A DNA stretch of 47,034 nt from Fredinandcohnia quinoae. GTDB lineage: Bacteria; Bacillota; Bacilli; Bacillales; Bacillaceae_L. A model generated the notes under the pieces. The model had not been told where the DNA came from. It ran no database searches and worked only from the letters and a program-made list of their open reading frames with translations. This document shows positions 1-8,472 of the stretch, one piece after another. Where the stretch lies: contig NZ_JAKTTI010000036.1 in NCBI RefSeq assembly GCF_022427965.1, positions 1-47,034 of the forward strand, given 5' to 3'. The translations under genes were made by a program, and so were the position numbers. Numbering within the stretch: position 1 is the stretch's first letter; the number at the start of each line of letters is the position of its first letter.

Positions 1-137
1 TTCTTTAAGGACAAAGTTTTTTAGCTTAGCCTAAAGATTTTTGGGTGGGTACAAAGAAGATATAAGGGTTAAGGGGGAAAGGTTTTTAGTACATTCAAAA
101 AAATATAGATCTCTGCAACATTTTTGCGAGGGATTGA

Positions 138-407
138 AACGATATTCATTCACCACTCGATGCCAACAATTTACTAATTGAAATCCCTAAGAGCATTCAG
201 AAATTAACGAGACTTCTAATTGGAATAAATGGTTTAAGTCTTTATCGAAAAACGGAGATTGATCGTAGAGAGACTATAAATGAAAGTCCATTGAAAGACT
301 ATGAAATTTCAAATAGGGATTCAGATATGAACATAATCATACTCAACTATATCCCTTTAGTCATTATTTACTGCTTAATTATTCCAATAGTAGTATTATT
401 AAGGTAA
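138..407 (+). pseudogene. C-terminal remnant of a membrane-anchored protein
   Basis: A frame stays open from just after the TGA at 135-137 to the TAA at 405-407 (about 89 codons). It has no credible start codon near its beginning: the first ATG in frame is at 327 and has no ribosome binding site. The end of the frame encodes a hydrophobic stretch (NYIPLVIIYCLIIPIVVLL) that would be a C-terminal membrane helix. I read it as the 3' part of a truncated gene. I do not recognise the family. The rest of 1-425 shows nothing else I can name. Confidence 0.3.
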
Positions 408-425
408 TACTAAACTTTTTAAAGA

Positions 426-1124
426 GTGGTGATAGTAGTGGAAAATGTACAAATAGATGAAGTCCAACATACCTATTTAGTTTTTAAAAAGCTCGAAAGA
501 GATGACTTTTTATATGAAGAATGGGCAGATTGTCATGATTATGAATCTCTTAATTATAAATTAAGAGATTTATACATTAATCATAATCATAGAGGGATTA
601 AAACACATCTAAAAGATAATCTAATTAATCTAATTACAATTGAATTCAATAGTTACAACTTTGTTTTTACCGAGAAAAAGAACTTATATAGTAATTCCTA
701 TCAAATAATTTTAGTGAACTATTTCCCAATCGGATTCTCATTTCCTCCGAACAAAAGAGTTGTTACTGAATTTTTTGATCAAAATGATAAGGATAAATTT
801 ATTATCAATGGATCATATACAGAATATATCCCTAAAGAATTAGAAGAAGTAATAATTAATGGAGAATATTTTTTAATTGAAGAAGAAAAGAAATACAATG
901 AAATTGCCAGATATTACTCTGCGATTAACACACATAAGCCCTTTTGTGATTTTTGTGAGGTATATTTTGATGGTAAAAAAACGCTTAGTGAAGGAAAAGA
1001 AATGAAACAAGATTTTATTAATTTCAGGGATAATAACCCCTCTAAAGGCGAATACGAATATTTAGACTTGGGATCTTTATTTGTTATCACAAAATTCTTT
1101 CCAAAGGAAAAGAATTTTACATAA
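426..1124 (+). CDS. Hypothetical protein, 232 aa
   Basis: Unrecognised soluble acidic protein with no membrane segment or signal peptide. The middle is rich in aromatic and beta-type segments, and there is a Cys pair (FCDFCEVYF) near residue 175. The frame opens with GTG at 426; a second GTG at 438 lies a better distance from the purine-rich GAGTGGTGA and could be the real start. It lies 56 bp upstream of the HTH-nuclease fusion gene on the same strand, so the two may be co-transcribed. I assign no function. Confidence 0.6.
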   Translation: MVIVVENVQIDEVQHTYLVFKKLERDDFLYEEWADCHDYESLNYKLRDLYINHNHRGIKTHLKDNLINLITIEFNSYNFVFTEKKNLYSNSYQIILVNYFPIGFSFPPNKRVVTEFFDQNDKDKFIINGSYTEYIPKELEEVIINGEYFLIEEEKKYNEIARYYSAINTHKPFCDFCEVYFDGKKTLSEGKEMKQDFINFRDNNPSKGEYEYLDLGSLFVITKFFPKEKNFT

Positions 1125-1180
1125 ATTATAGATAAGTCCTACGTGAAAATTTTTCCTTTCATTATATTGGGGGGCATTTT

Positions 1181-2401
1181 ATGGAAAAAACAAACCAAAA
1201 AAATGATATAGACAATTATATGGAAATTTTCCAAGACAACTTTATTTTGGCTATAGAAGAAGCCATAAAAAAGCACAAACACAGAGAGATTATGTATTTA
1301 AGATTTGGCTTATTTGATGAAGAATTTTATACCCTTCAAGAAATTGGCGAAATGTTTAGCTTATCAAGAGAAAGAATACGTCAAATAATAAATTCTTCAA
1401 TAAAAAAAATACTTTATCGTGGAAACATAAAGTTTGAGAATTGCAGATACTTTTTAGATACTATTTACAATTGGGTTTCTCCTGGTTGTGAAAATGAGTT
1501 ATTAAATACGGCCATATTGGTAATGAGATTAGAGACCTTTCCGAGAGTATTAATAATAAATTTATTGTGTAGGTTATGCTTTCATAATGATGATCGCTTT
1601 AAAGAAAAGGAAAAAGCAGTTTTAGAATATGTAACTACGATGCAAAATAGTTTAACTGAGTCAAAAGCTGAAAAGGAGAAACAGAAGAAGAAATTTGAAC
1701 GTATATTCAAACAAGTAATCTGGCAAGATTATCGTTCAACAATTTCTCATACACAGCTCAAGAACATCACACCCAAAAGACAAGTTAATCATAGAATTAG
1801 CCATCATTCAGGTTCATTTTATAGTAAAAAAAATGGTACTGATATTGAATACGAATCTTCCTTAGAATATAATTTTTGCTTGTACCTTGAGGAAGTCGAT
1901 AAGGTAATAGGCTACGTTCAACAACCTGTAAAAATAAAATATACTTATAAGAACCAGATATTCACCTACTATCCAGATTTCTTAGTCGTTTTAGAGGATA
2001 AAAGTGGAATTTTAGTAGAAATTAAAACCAGAAACAAAATGGCTTTATTCCAAAATCTAATTAAGTATAAAGCACTTCAACAATTTTGCGGAATTAAAGG
2101 TTTCGGATATTTAGTAATTGAGAAAAACCTATCATTATCTGATTATATTCTTCATAAAGTTGATCCAATAAAAAAAGATCAGTTTTTAAAATGTGTCCAA
2201 CAAAAGGATATTGATTGGATAGAATATAAGAAAATTAGGAATGAATTAGGAATAACAACAAAAGACTTTATTTCATTAGTAATCAACAATAACTTAAAAT
2301 GGACTTTATTGCCGTTCTCAGTGTCAAAAAGTAACTCTGTTAATACCGATTTCATTGAAAAACATTTATCATTAATGGATAAAAAAGAATTTATTGATTA
2401 A
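1181..2401 (+). CDS. Fusion of sigma-70 region-4-like HTH and TnsA-like PD-(D/E)XK nuclease
   Basis: Two modules are visible. Residues about 31-80 look like sigma-70 region 4: MYLRFGL, then TLQEIGEMFSLSRERIRQI, the typical HTH that reads -35 elements. Residues about 220-315 look like the TnsA N-terminal endonuclease fold: a Glu-rich helix (YESSLEY, E225/E229), QQPVKI, then the core P265-D266 and E280-I-K282 (PDFLVV...LVEIK). All residues expected of an active PD-(D/E)XK nuclease are present. A Lys-rich linker, probably coiled coil, lies at 155-175. GGGGGG precedes the ATG at a good distance. A strong terminator follows the stop. What it cuts and whether the HTH touches DNA or RNA polymerase is unknown. 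Confidence 0.7.
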   Translation: MEKTNQKNDIDNYMEIFQDNFILAIEEAIKKHKHREIMYLRFGLFDEEFYTLQEIGEMFSLSRERIRQIINSSIKKILYRGNIKFENCRYFLDTIYNWVSPGCENELLNTAILVMRLETFPRVLIINLLCRLCFHNDDRFKEKEKAVLEYVTTMQNSLTESKAEKEKQKKKFERIFKQVIWQDYRSTISHTQLKNITPKRQVNHRISHHSGSFYSKKNGTDIEYESSLEYNFCLYLEEVDKVIGYVQQPVKIKYTYKNQIFTYYPDFLVVLEDKSGILVEIKTRNKMALFQNLIKYKALQQFCGIKGFGYLVIEKNLSLSDYILHKVDPIKKDQFLKCVQQKDIDWIEYKKIRNELGITTKDFISLVINNNLKWTLLPFSVSKSNSVNTDFIEKHLSLMDKKEFID

Positions 2402-2437
2402 AGATCCCCATTTTCTTCTGAAAGTGGAGATCTTTTT
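2402..2437 (+). terminator. Rho-independent terminator after the HTH-nuclease gene
   Basis: A 9-bp inverted repeat (AGATCCCCA / TGGAGATCT, one mismatch) begins one base after the stop codon at 2401 and ends in a run of five T, the classic plus-strand arrangement. Confidence 0.8.
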
Positions 2438-2468
2438 AGGTAAAAAAAGTTTTGGGAACCACTAACTT

Positions 2469-2900
2469 TTACTTTATACTTTTTACAAGTGTATCAATAA
2501 AGTCATTATCGTCTACCAATTCAATTCTTTGAACTTGGCCCCACTTTTCAATTTGGATAGGCTCACTAAAAACTTTCATTATCTCTATTTTTCGGTAATG
2601 CCTATACGGTTTATGCTGACTATTGAATTCATAATCACCTATTATTCTTCCGATTAATCGCATATTGAACTGTGTGGTTTGACCAACACCAACTATTACA
2701 TAGTCCCCTGTCTTTGCCCATTTACAAAATTGATCGAACCTTCTAACCAACCTCGGATTATCTAATACACTCGGCAATTGTTGGATATTATAGGTAGTAT
2801 AATCATTATCAACACCCTTTTCATCAAACCCTATTTCTCTATTACTTACAAATGCATTTGCCCAATCTTTAAATGTTTTCATTGCCCAAAAATTAGACAT
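2469..2900 (-). CDS. Small EVE/PUA-like protein
   Basis: About 143 aa. The N-terminal pattern (SNFWAMKTFKDWANAF) and the central strand pattern (GDYVIVGVGQTTQFNMRLIGRIIGDYEF, then HYRKIEIM) resemble the PUA/EVE-like domain found at the start of some Mrr-type restriction proteins, which can bind modified bases. Here it stands alone with no nuclease domain. The ATG at 2900 is chosen because AAGGAAGG lies about 10 bases upstream; the GTG at 2912 almost touches that site. It is downstream of the CBASS pair on the same strand, separated by a terminator. The family assignment is by pattern only. Confidence 0.55.
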   Translation of the reverse strand: MSNFWAMKTFKDWANAFVSNREIGFDEKGVDNDYTTYNIQQLPSVLDNPRLVRRFDQFCKWAKTGDYVIVGVGQTTQFNMRLIGRIIGDYEFNSQHKPYRHYRKIEIMKVFSEPIQIEKWGQVQRIELVDDNDFIDTLVKSIK

Positions 2901-2958
2901 CGTTAATAACACCTTCCTTTATATCATCACGTTTAATTTTGGAAACTGTCCAGGATAC

Positions 2959-3111
2959 TTACTTAAACACTAAGGGATTGAGTATGGTCAACACATAGAG
3001 AGCCATGCTTATTATAAAAAAAGCCGATGTATCAATATAAATGATTACCGTTTGAATAATTCCAAAAAGGAAGGCTTGTCCATAAGCCTCACCTCTTTGT
3101 CTTAGAGGAGA
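2959..3111 (-). other. Open hydrophobic reading frame after the S-4TM stop codon
   Basis: Directly after the TAA of the S-4TM gene, and in the same frame, about 50 further codons stay open to a TAA at 2959-2961. They encode a basic patch (LRQRGEAYGQAF) followed by two hydrophobic stretches (LFGIIQTVIIYI and FFIISMALYVLTIL). It has no start codon of its own. It may be the remains of another membrane gene, or chance. Confidence 0.2.
3062..3089 (-). terminator. Terminator of the CBASS pair
   Basis: AGGCTT and AAGCCT form a 6-bp stem around a 6-base loop. On the minus strand the stem is followed by TCCTTTTT. It lies 23 bases beyond the S-4TM stop codon. Confidence 0.6.
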
Positions 3112-3879
3112 TTATAAATCAATGTTTTTCTTTATTTTCTCCCATTCTTCTGAAACAGAAGAATTTATTCTATGAAATACCCTACTGGACAAGTGAATAC
3201 CCATGCTCGCTACAGTCGTTTCATAGCGGAAAACCAAACTTAAAATTAATGAATTAGATTTTCTATTGCCTTTTAAACCATTTGCTAAAAAAACTTGTCT
3301 AAGCTCATTGAAAATCTGATTACTGGAATAACGAAGAACTTCTAACCTGATCCATGTCACTAATATGCCCGTTGTAAATATTGTCTGAGCCACTATTGAT
3401 AAAAGATTAAGATTCGTTTCTCTGAAAAGCAATAACAAAAGCCAAATAATAATATATACAAAAACTTTAATTCGTTCCCACTTCGCCATCTCCTCTGTTA
3501 CTCTACAGGTAAACAAACTATTTTCGAACACATTCATTCCTAAGCGAAGTAAGGATGGAGATTGAGGGTTATTATAATACAAGTTTGTTTCTTCATCATC
3601 AAGCCTTACCCCAAGTGAATTAGATAATAAGTGCGTTCTCCGCTTATTTTGAGCTTCTCTCAATAAGAAGATGCTTACCCAATTACTAAAAGTAAAATAT
3701 AGAATTGTAATTAAGATAAAAATGATATTCATTGTACTATTAATACCCACATTATTACTTGTAAAAAATACTGCAAACGAGCAAATTACAGACATCCAAA
3801 AAAGAATATTGCTTATTTTGCTCATACGAGTTAATCTATTAAAATAGTTTTCAACTGTATCAATTCTTTCTGTAGTCAT
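3112..3879 (-). CDS. CBASS effector, S-4TM membrane protein
   Basis: 255 aa with four membrane helices in two pairs: about 23-41 and 48-72, then 138-153 and 157-177. A charged cytoplasmic part of about 65 residues separates the pairs, and a basic soluble tail follows (residues 180-255). This layout, next to a CD-NTase, fits the SMODS-associated 4TM (S-4TM) effector family. In CBASS these are thought to bind the cyclic nucleotide made by the partner and disrupt the inner membrane, killing the infected cell. The gene starts 17 bases after the CD-NTase gene on the same strand, with AAGGAG upstream, so they form one transcription unit. The nucleotide it senses cannot be told from sequence. Confidence 0.75.
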   Translation of the reverse strand: MTTERIDTVENYFNRLTRMSKISNILFWMSVICSFAVFFTSNNVGINSTMNIIFILITILYFTFSNWVSIFLLREAQNKRRTHLLSNSLGVRLDDEETNLYYNNPQSPSLLRLGMNVFENSLFTCRVTEEMAKWERIKVFVYIIIWLLLLLFRETNLNLLSIVAQTIFTTGILVTWIRLEVLRYSSNQIFNELRQVFLANGLKGNRKSNSLILSLVFRYETTVASMGIHLSSRVFHRINSSVSEEWEKIKKNIDL

Positions 3880-3896
3880 CTAACTAATGCTCTCCT

Positions 3897-4685
3897 TTAA
3901 AAATCAGGGAATAATTTTTTAATTTCGGATTCTGCGGAAAATGGCATATTATCTTTTTCATATTCTTTTGTTTGTTCTATTATTCTTTTTGCTCTATCCA
4001 CCTTCTGCTTATACCACTGTGGATCATTATAGCTGTAATTAAGATTTTCAATTGTACTATAAGTAAAGTCTTTTAGACTGTAACAATTCCAATAGTAGTT
4101 TCCAACAATCCAGTTTTCCAAGTCATAAGAAGATAAATAACTACCATTCAATCTGTTCCAGTATTTCATTAAACGAACCAAAGGTTTTATTTTTGAATAA
4201 TATCTAACATTTGCATCAGTCAGGGTTTTATTAAAAGCATTCGGATCAGTTGAAATCCATTCCTCATACAAGGATGCTTTTGATGGAATATAGATTGTTC
4301 CCCAAATATCCTTTTTTGCAGGAACCAATTCAAATTTGATATGATTTAGTTCAAGTACAATCGTAGGATGCGATTGATGAATTTCAGAACTACTATAGTA
4401 GTAATTAACAAATTCCTTTAAATAGTTTAGTAAGGTTTGTGGCTTATAGCCATTTGGATTTTCAAAAATCACCATATAGTCTACATCAGATCGTTCATCA
4501 GCTTTTCTTGGCAAAATTGTTCCTCTTGTATAGGAGCCAAATTTAAAATGATCAATTAACTGCCCTCCGAAATACCTGTTCAATCTATCTGACAAGGTTT
4601 CTATAGACCTACTAATCTTATCTTTTTCACCTTGTTTGAGATTCAAATTACTCGACAGATCATCTAAATATGATTGTACGCTCAT
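3897..4685 (-). CDS. CD-NTase (SMODS-type cyclic oligonucleotide synthase) of CBASS
   Basis: 262 aa nucleotidyltransferase of the polymerase-beta superfamily. Numbered from the ATG at 4685 it shows the G50-S51 motif (FKFGSYTRGT), the metal-binding pair D67-x-D69 (RSDVDYMVIF) and the third acidic position as Glu rather than Asp in KFELVPA (E119). The C-terminal half is helical and Trp/Tyr-rich (MKYWNRLN...). It is expected to make a cyclic di- or oligonucleotide on phage infection, which activates the S-4TM protein encoded just downstream. No Cap2/Cap3 or HORMA/TRIP13 genes are nearby, so this is a minimal type I CBASS. The start at 4685 is preferred: AAGGGGTGG lies 5 bases upstream, whereas the GTG at 4694 overlaps it. 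Confidence 0.8.
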   Translation of the reverse strand: MSVQSYLDDLSSNLNLKQGEKDKISRSIETLSDRLNRYFGGQLIDHFKFGSYTRGTILPRKADERSDVDYMVIFENPNGYKPQTLLNYLKEFVNYYYSSSEIHQSHPTIVLELNHIKFELVPAKKDIWGTIYIPSKASLYEEWISTDPNAFNKTLTDANVRYYSKIKPLVRLMKYWNRLNGSYLSSYDLENWIVGNYYWNCYSLKDFTYSTIENLNYSYNDPQWYKQKVDRAKRIIEQTKEYEKDNMPFSAESEIKKLFPDF

Positions 4686-4781
4686 ACATTCCACCCCTTC
4701 ATATCATTTTAAGAAAATTTTAACATATAACCGTCTATATACAAACGTATCTTCCTCTTCCCCTTTATTAATAACGAAAGA

Positions 4782-5108
4782 CTAATACACTGGATAGGCA
4801 ATTAGTTCTGCATTAAAGTGAACTTCAAGAAATATATCATTTATTTCAAACTCCTTCATTTGATTAACAATATTTTTTCTGATTCCAAGTAATGTTTTTC
4901 TTATTTCCTTCCCATCCATTGAGATAGTGTCTTGTTCTATAGGTAGAAACATTAAACTAAACTTTTCTGGTTCACTGTTATAAAAGTGTTCTACAACCCC
5001 TATTTTATAATCTATTAAAAATGTAGTGTGAGGCTCCTCTTTAAAAGGCTTTGCCAACCAATATATCTGATCAAGTGTCATCCACATATCAACATTAATT
5101 TTAAGCAT
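4782..5108 (-). CDS. Hypothetical protein, 108 aa
   Basis: Small soluble protein of alternating beta-type segments (TTFLIDYKIGVVEHFY, FSLMFLPI, IFLEVHFNAELIAYPVY) with one amphipathic helix (residues about 68-92). No known motif. The ATG at 5108 is taken because AAAGGATG lies 6 bases upstream; the ATG at 5117 overlaps that site. It lies between the CBASS pair and the GTPase gene, with an upstream terminator that separates it from the GTPase. Confidence 0.55.
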   Translation of the reverse strand: MLKINVDMWMTLDQIYWLAKPFKEEPHTTFLIDYKIGVVEHFYNSEPEKFSLMFLPIEQDTISMDGKEIRKTLLGIRKNIVNQMKEFEINDIFLEVHFNAELIAYPVY

Positions 5109-5220
5109 CGATATCATCCTTTCATGCTTTGCAAGCTAATCTTAACTTGTACCGTTATGTAGATATTACTCCCTAATCAATTTTATCTTCTATGTATTTA
5201 GCACAGGGGTAGTTAAAATA

Positions 5221-5248
5221 AAAAAGATCTTCTAAAACCACGAAGATC
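5221..5248 (-). terminator. Terminator of the GTPase gene
   Basis: A perfect 7-bp stem (GATCTTC / GAAGATC, 9-base loop) is followed on the minus strand by TTTTTT. It lies 19 bases beyond the GTPase stop codon at 5267. Confidence 0.75.
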
Positions 5249-5266
5249 ATTTTTATATTTACATCC

Positions 5267-6529
5267 CTATTCTTCATTATCATTTTCCTTTTTCTTTTTA
5301 TCAAATACCCTTTTATACGTTTCTTTTACACTATCCGCAGACTTTTCTTCAATAAAATATGCTATGGCCGCTTCACACAAGGCATACGTACCCGCTGAAG
5401 CAACAACTCCTGATATTACATTACCCGCAACAGGAATAAATTTTACTATTTGACGAGCAACTTGTCTTAATGCAAATCCTGCGGCCACATTTACTCCTAA
5501 CGCACTGAAAAACTCAATTACTCCTTTTTTATCAATCTTCTTACCGCCTATCAAAGCAATAGTTGTAACCATTGCGGTCTGTAAACCAGTGATTATGGGT
5601 AAATCAGAACCAGGAATAGGATTTGCACCAATCAGCCCCGTAACTCCTGCAACACTTGCTCCAATTCTGCGGGCTACCTTCTTCTGAACGGTTCTTATCT
5701 TTGCTAATCTTGCAATTACTACTTGGGCTTCATTGGGTAATTGTTCAATTAAAAAATCTAATAAAGTATCTACGTTCCACCTTATATCGTAAACAATTTC
5801 ATTATCCTCAAATTCAAGATAACAACAAATTGGTATAACCGTAACAGGATTTGACACCGCTTCACGTAATTTAACTGATAAAACCTCAATTGCATCGGCT
5901 ATATTTTTTTGTTTTACTGGATGGTCAAAAGGTGGAGTATCAGGTTTTTTGGGACTTAATTCATCGACTTGTGTCACAGCACCGATAATAGGTACATCGT
6001 ATCCATGTTGTGAATGAATAGTATTCTTTAATTCCAATAATTGTTCTAAATCTTCATCAATTCTTGCACTTACTTCTTTAGCCTTGCTCAAAAACAAAAT
6101 CGCATCTGGACATTTTTCTTTTATTGATGCCTTGACTTCTTCTAACGCAGATGATTGTGAAAAATCCTCTTCTGGTTTATCCGCTTCACCTAATCCCCTT
6201 GTATCAAGTATTTCAAGACTTCCTAATTCTGATTTGTAAGTGTGCCATTTCCCCATACCTGTTTTTGCTTTAACATCGCCAATCTCCGCTCGCATTTCGC
6301 CGAAAATAGCATTAATCAGACTTGATTTACCTGCACCCCTTCTACCCACAATTGCAATTCGTGCAGGTCTTGCATCTAATGTAAATGACTTTAAATTATT
6401 TATTTCTTCTTTTATTTTACCTTTAATCTTTTCTGGAATCTTTGATTTTAACAATGCTTCATAAATAGATTGCAATAACTCTTCAATTTGTTGATTTTGA
6501 TTATTTTGACCATCTTGACTATTACTCAT
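5267..6529 (-). CDS. GTPase with C-terminal DUF697-like hydrophobic region
   Basis: 420 aa. The GTP-binding core is clear: G1 (IVGRRGAGKSSL, about residues 61-72), G3 (LDTRGLGE, about 111) and a G4 variant TQVDE (about 187). The last third has two glycine/alanine-rich hydrophobic blocks (GLIGANPIPGSDLPIITGLQ and VAGNVISGVVASAGTYALC) like the DUF697 region of YcjF/Era-related membrane-touching GTPases. The N-terminal 50 residues are Gln/Asn- and Lys-rich. GAGGAGG precedes the ATG. Related GTPases occur in defence-rich loci, but nothing in this sequence proves such a role. It is a single gene with its own terminator. Confidence 0.7.
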   Translation of the reverse strand: MSNSQDGQNNQNQQIEELLQSIYEALLKSKIPEKIKGKIKEEINNLKSFTLDARPARIAIVGRRGAGKSSLINAIFGEMRAEIGDVKAKTGMGKWHTYKSELGSLEILDTRGLGEADKPEEDFSQSSALEEVKASIKEKCPDAILFLSKAKEVSARIDEDLEQLLELKNTIHSQHGYDVPIIGAVTQVDELSPKKPDTPPFDHPVKQKNIADAIEVLSVKLREAVSNPVTVIPICCYLEFEDNEIVYDIRWNVDTLLDFLIEQLPNEAQVVIARLAKIRTVQKKVARRIGASVAGVTGLIGANPIPGSDLPIITGLQTAMVTTIALIGGKKIDKKGVIEFFSALGVNVAAGFALRQVARQIVKFIPVAGNVISGVVASAGTYALCEAAIAYFIEEKSADSVKETYKRVFDKKKKENDNEE

Positions 6530-6626
6530 TAGATTGCCTCCTCTATCAACTGGTAAATTTGTCCTATCTCAATATTATTATTCCATTATCAAATTATTTT
6601 GTCTACTAAACTACCAATGCAAGATA

Positions 6627-8471
6627 TTAATATATAATCCCCTCTACTATACTTTTCCAATAACTATTTACTGGTAATCCCGCTTTTCTTAGGATAACCC
6701 AAGTAATTAATTCATCACCATGATTCACCATTTCATCTATTACATAAGTGAGTCTTCTCCTGCGAAATGCTTCAACCGTTTCTAACTGTTTATCCAAATA
6801 TTCCTTTGTCTTTGGTAGTTTATATAACTTTTTCTCCAACAGTGCTTTCTCTTCAATCATAGTACCCACCTTTGATAGCGTAACACGAACAGGCTTCTGG
6901 TCAGGATTTAATAAAGACTCGACAGCCTCCGATATCTTACTTAAAATCTTTTCATCTCGCTCATTCCAATCAATCCTTTCATTATTGGATCTCTTTACTG
7001 GTTTTGGGCTATTCAATTTAAGCCACTCACTGTTTGCTCTATACAATCGCATATACAAGGCTTTATTGCCAACTCTTAGTTGCTTAGAGGTTTTACCTGG
7101 AAATTCCTTCATTAAATCAAGCCATTTTTGCTGTTCAGGTGAAAGTATCGACTCTGAATTATCCACCTTAACAGTCTTCATATTTAACGAAATCAAAAAA
7201 CGTTTAACCGTATTAGGATCAGCTCCCATCCTTCGGGATAACTCTCGTAAACTTAATCCGAGCTTTGCCAGTTCTTTCAACTTCGATTCCCAAACTTGTC
7301 CATAAGACTTAACTCTCGTTTTCCGAAAACGATCCTGTTTCTCCTTATCTGGCCCTCTCCTTGTATATGTAAATTGGCAGTGAGGACACATAAAAGTCCC
7401 AATTGGATTTTTTGTCTTTTCACAAAGGGATAAATCCATTTTCTTAATTACTGCCTGTTTATAGTACTCACATACTGGATTTAAGCAATACCAAGGAGAA
7501 TATCCAAACGGTAATGATAGTCCTTCATCAAATAATTCTCCTAACGATATATCCAAAGCATTCATAATGAGTATATGACGTAAAGGATGAAAAGACTTTC
7601 GATGTTTCTGAACTATCATGGATAACCAGTCGTTTCCACCACTTAACGAACTATAAAATAAGTCTAATACAGATTGGTCATATCGAGTTTGGAAGTAACT
7701 TCTCCAATCAACTTGCCTTACTCTACCACTGTAGTATGCTAATCCTTTTGCAATTAATGCCTGTTTATACTTTTTCTCGAACCAATTTAATTCCTTATTC
7801 TCAAATCTACTATTTAATAACTCTTTTAGATATGGAGTCAATTGCTTAACATGATGGATGTACTTTTCTTTAATAGCAACCGATAAATTACCTAAAGCAT
7901 TAGTATCTCCACTTACAACACAGTTATCTTTTGAGGCAAATTCAAAGCGATGCTTACTGCCCCCACTCGCTAAAATTGTACTATTAAATAAAGGAGTAAA
8001 ATGTTCTAAACAACAATGGATTCCGCTTAATTGATGGGATCTATGGAAATATGGTTCCCCGTATTCCTTTTCCTCCTTTTGAAAACATGATGGGCAAAAC
8101 CGAATAAACCTATTTTGGGGAATTCCACTTGCATTAATTCCTGAACGTACATAGATGTCTTTACCATCATTTCCTAACATTGACTGTTGAACCTTATCTG
8201 CTTGTTTTGTTGGTAAAAAGGCAGAATAATAGGGATAAAGTGTATTTTTGAATACCAACTGGTCTTCACTATACTGTGAAAATAGGGGCATATTAGCAAC
8301 CATTGCACTAATTCCAGAAGGCAGAAAAACCGAAGTGGTTAAACTTCGGTTGGAAAATAAATCTTGTAAGGTTGCCTTTTCATGTACGTTACCACTTCTC
8401 TTGTGGAATCTTGCACACACGCTATAAAGAATTTCATCTGGATATGGTGATGGAAAAAACGTCAAGCTCAA
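6627..8471 (-). CDS. tnsD: Tn7-like target selector TnsD (TniQ family)
   Basis: About 614 aa. The N terminus has the TniQ signature (FPSPYPDEILYSVCARFH), followed by a CCCH-type zinc finger (FCPSC near residues 126-129, then HCCLEH near 152-157). A second zinc ribbon lies near 340-375 (NPVCEYY and CPHCQF), followed by a helix-turn-helix (LRELSRRMGADPNTVKRFL, about 415-433). TnsD proteins bind a specific chromosomal or plasmid site and recruit TnsC and TnsB there. The start is TTG at 8471: GAAGGAG lies 9 bases upstream and the tnsC stop (TAG, 8473-8475) abuts it. It is the last gene of the tns operon; cargo would lie further left. The target site cannot be read from the protein. Confidence 0.85.
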   Translation of the reverse strand: MSLTFFPSPYPDEILYSVCARFHKRSGNVHEKATLQDLFSNRSLTTSVFLPSGISAMVANMPLFSQYSEDQLVFKNTLYPYYSAFLPTKQADKVQQSMLGNDGKDIYVRSGINASGIPQNRFIRFCPSCFQKEEKEYGEPYFHRSHQLSGIHCCLEHFTPLFNSTILASGGSKHRFEFASKDNCVVSGDTNALGNLSVAIKEKYIHHVKQLTPYLKELLNSRFENKELNWFEKKYKQALIAKGLAYYSGRVRQVDWRSYFQTRYDQSVLDLFYSSLSGGNDWLSMIVQKHRKSFHPLRHILIMNALDISLGELFDEGLSLPFGYSPWYCLNPVCEYYKQAVIKKMDLSLCEKTKNPIGTFMCPHCQFTYTRRGPDKEKQDRFRKTRVKSYGQVWESKLKELAKLGLSLRELSRRMGADPNTVKRFLISLNMKTVKVDNSESILSPEQQKWLDLMKEFPGKTSKQLRVGNKALYMRLYRANSEWLKLNSPKPVKRSNNERIDWNERDEKILSKISEAVESLLNPDQKPVRVTLSKVGTMIEEKALLEKKLYKLPKTKEYLDKQLETVEAFRRRRLTYVIDEMVNHGDELITWVILRKAGLPVNSYWKSIVEGIIY

Positions 8472-8472
8472 T

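Noticed and set aside
1181-2401. This gene as the functional tnsA of the transposon
   Set aside because: It is on the opposite strand, about 4 kb from the end of the tns operon, has an extra sigma-like HTH, and lacks the TnsA C-terminal domain. A proper tnsA homologue is in the operon.
2990-3060. A separate small membrane gene downstream of CBASS
   Set aside because: The hydrophobic frame has no start codon or ribosome site of its own; listed only as an in-frame extension.
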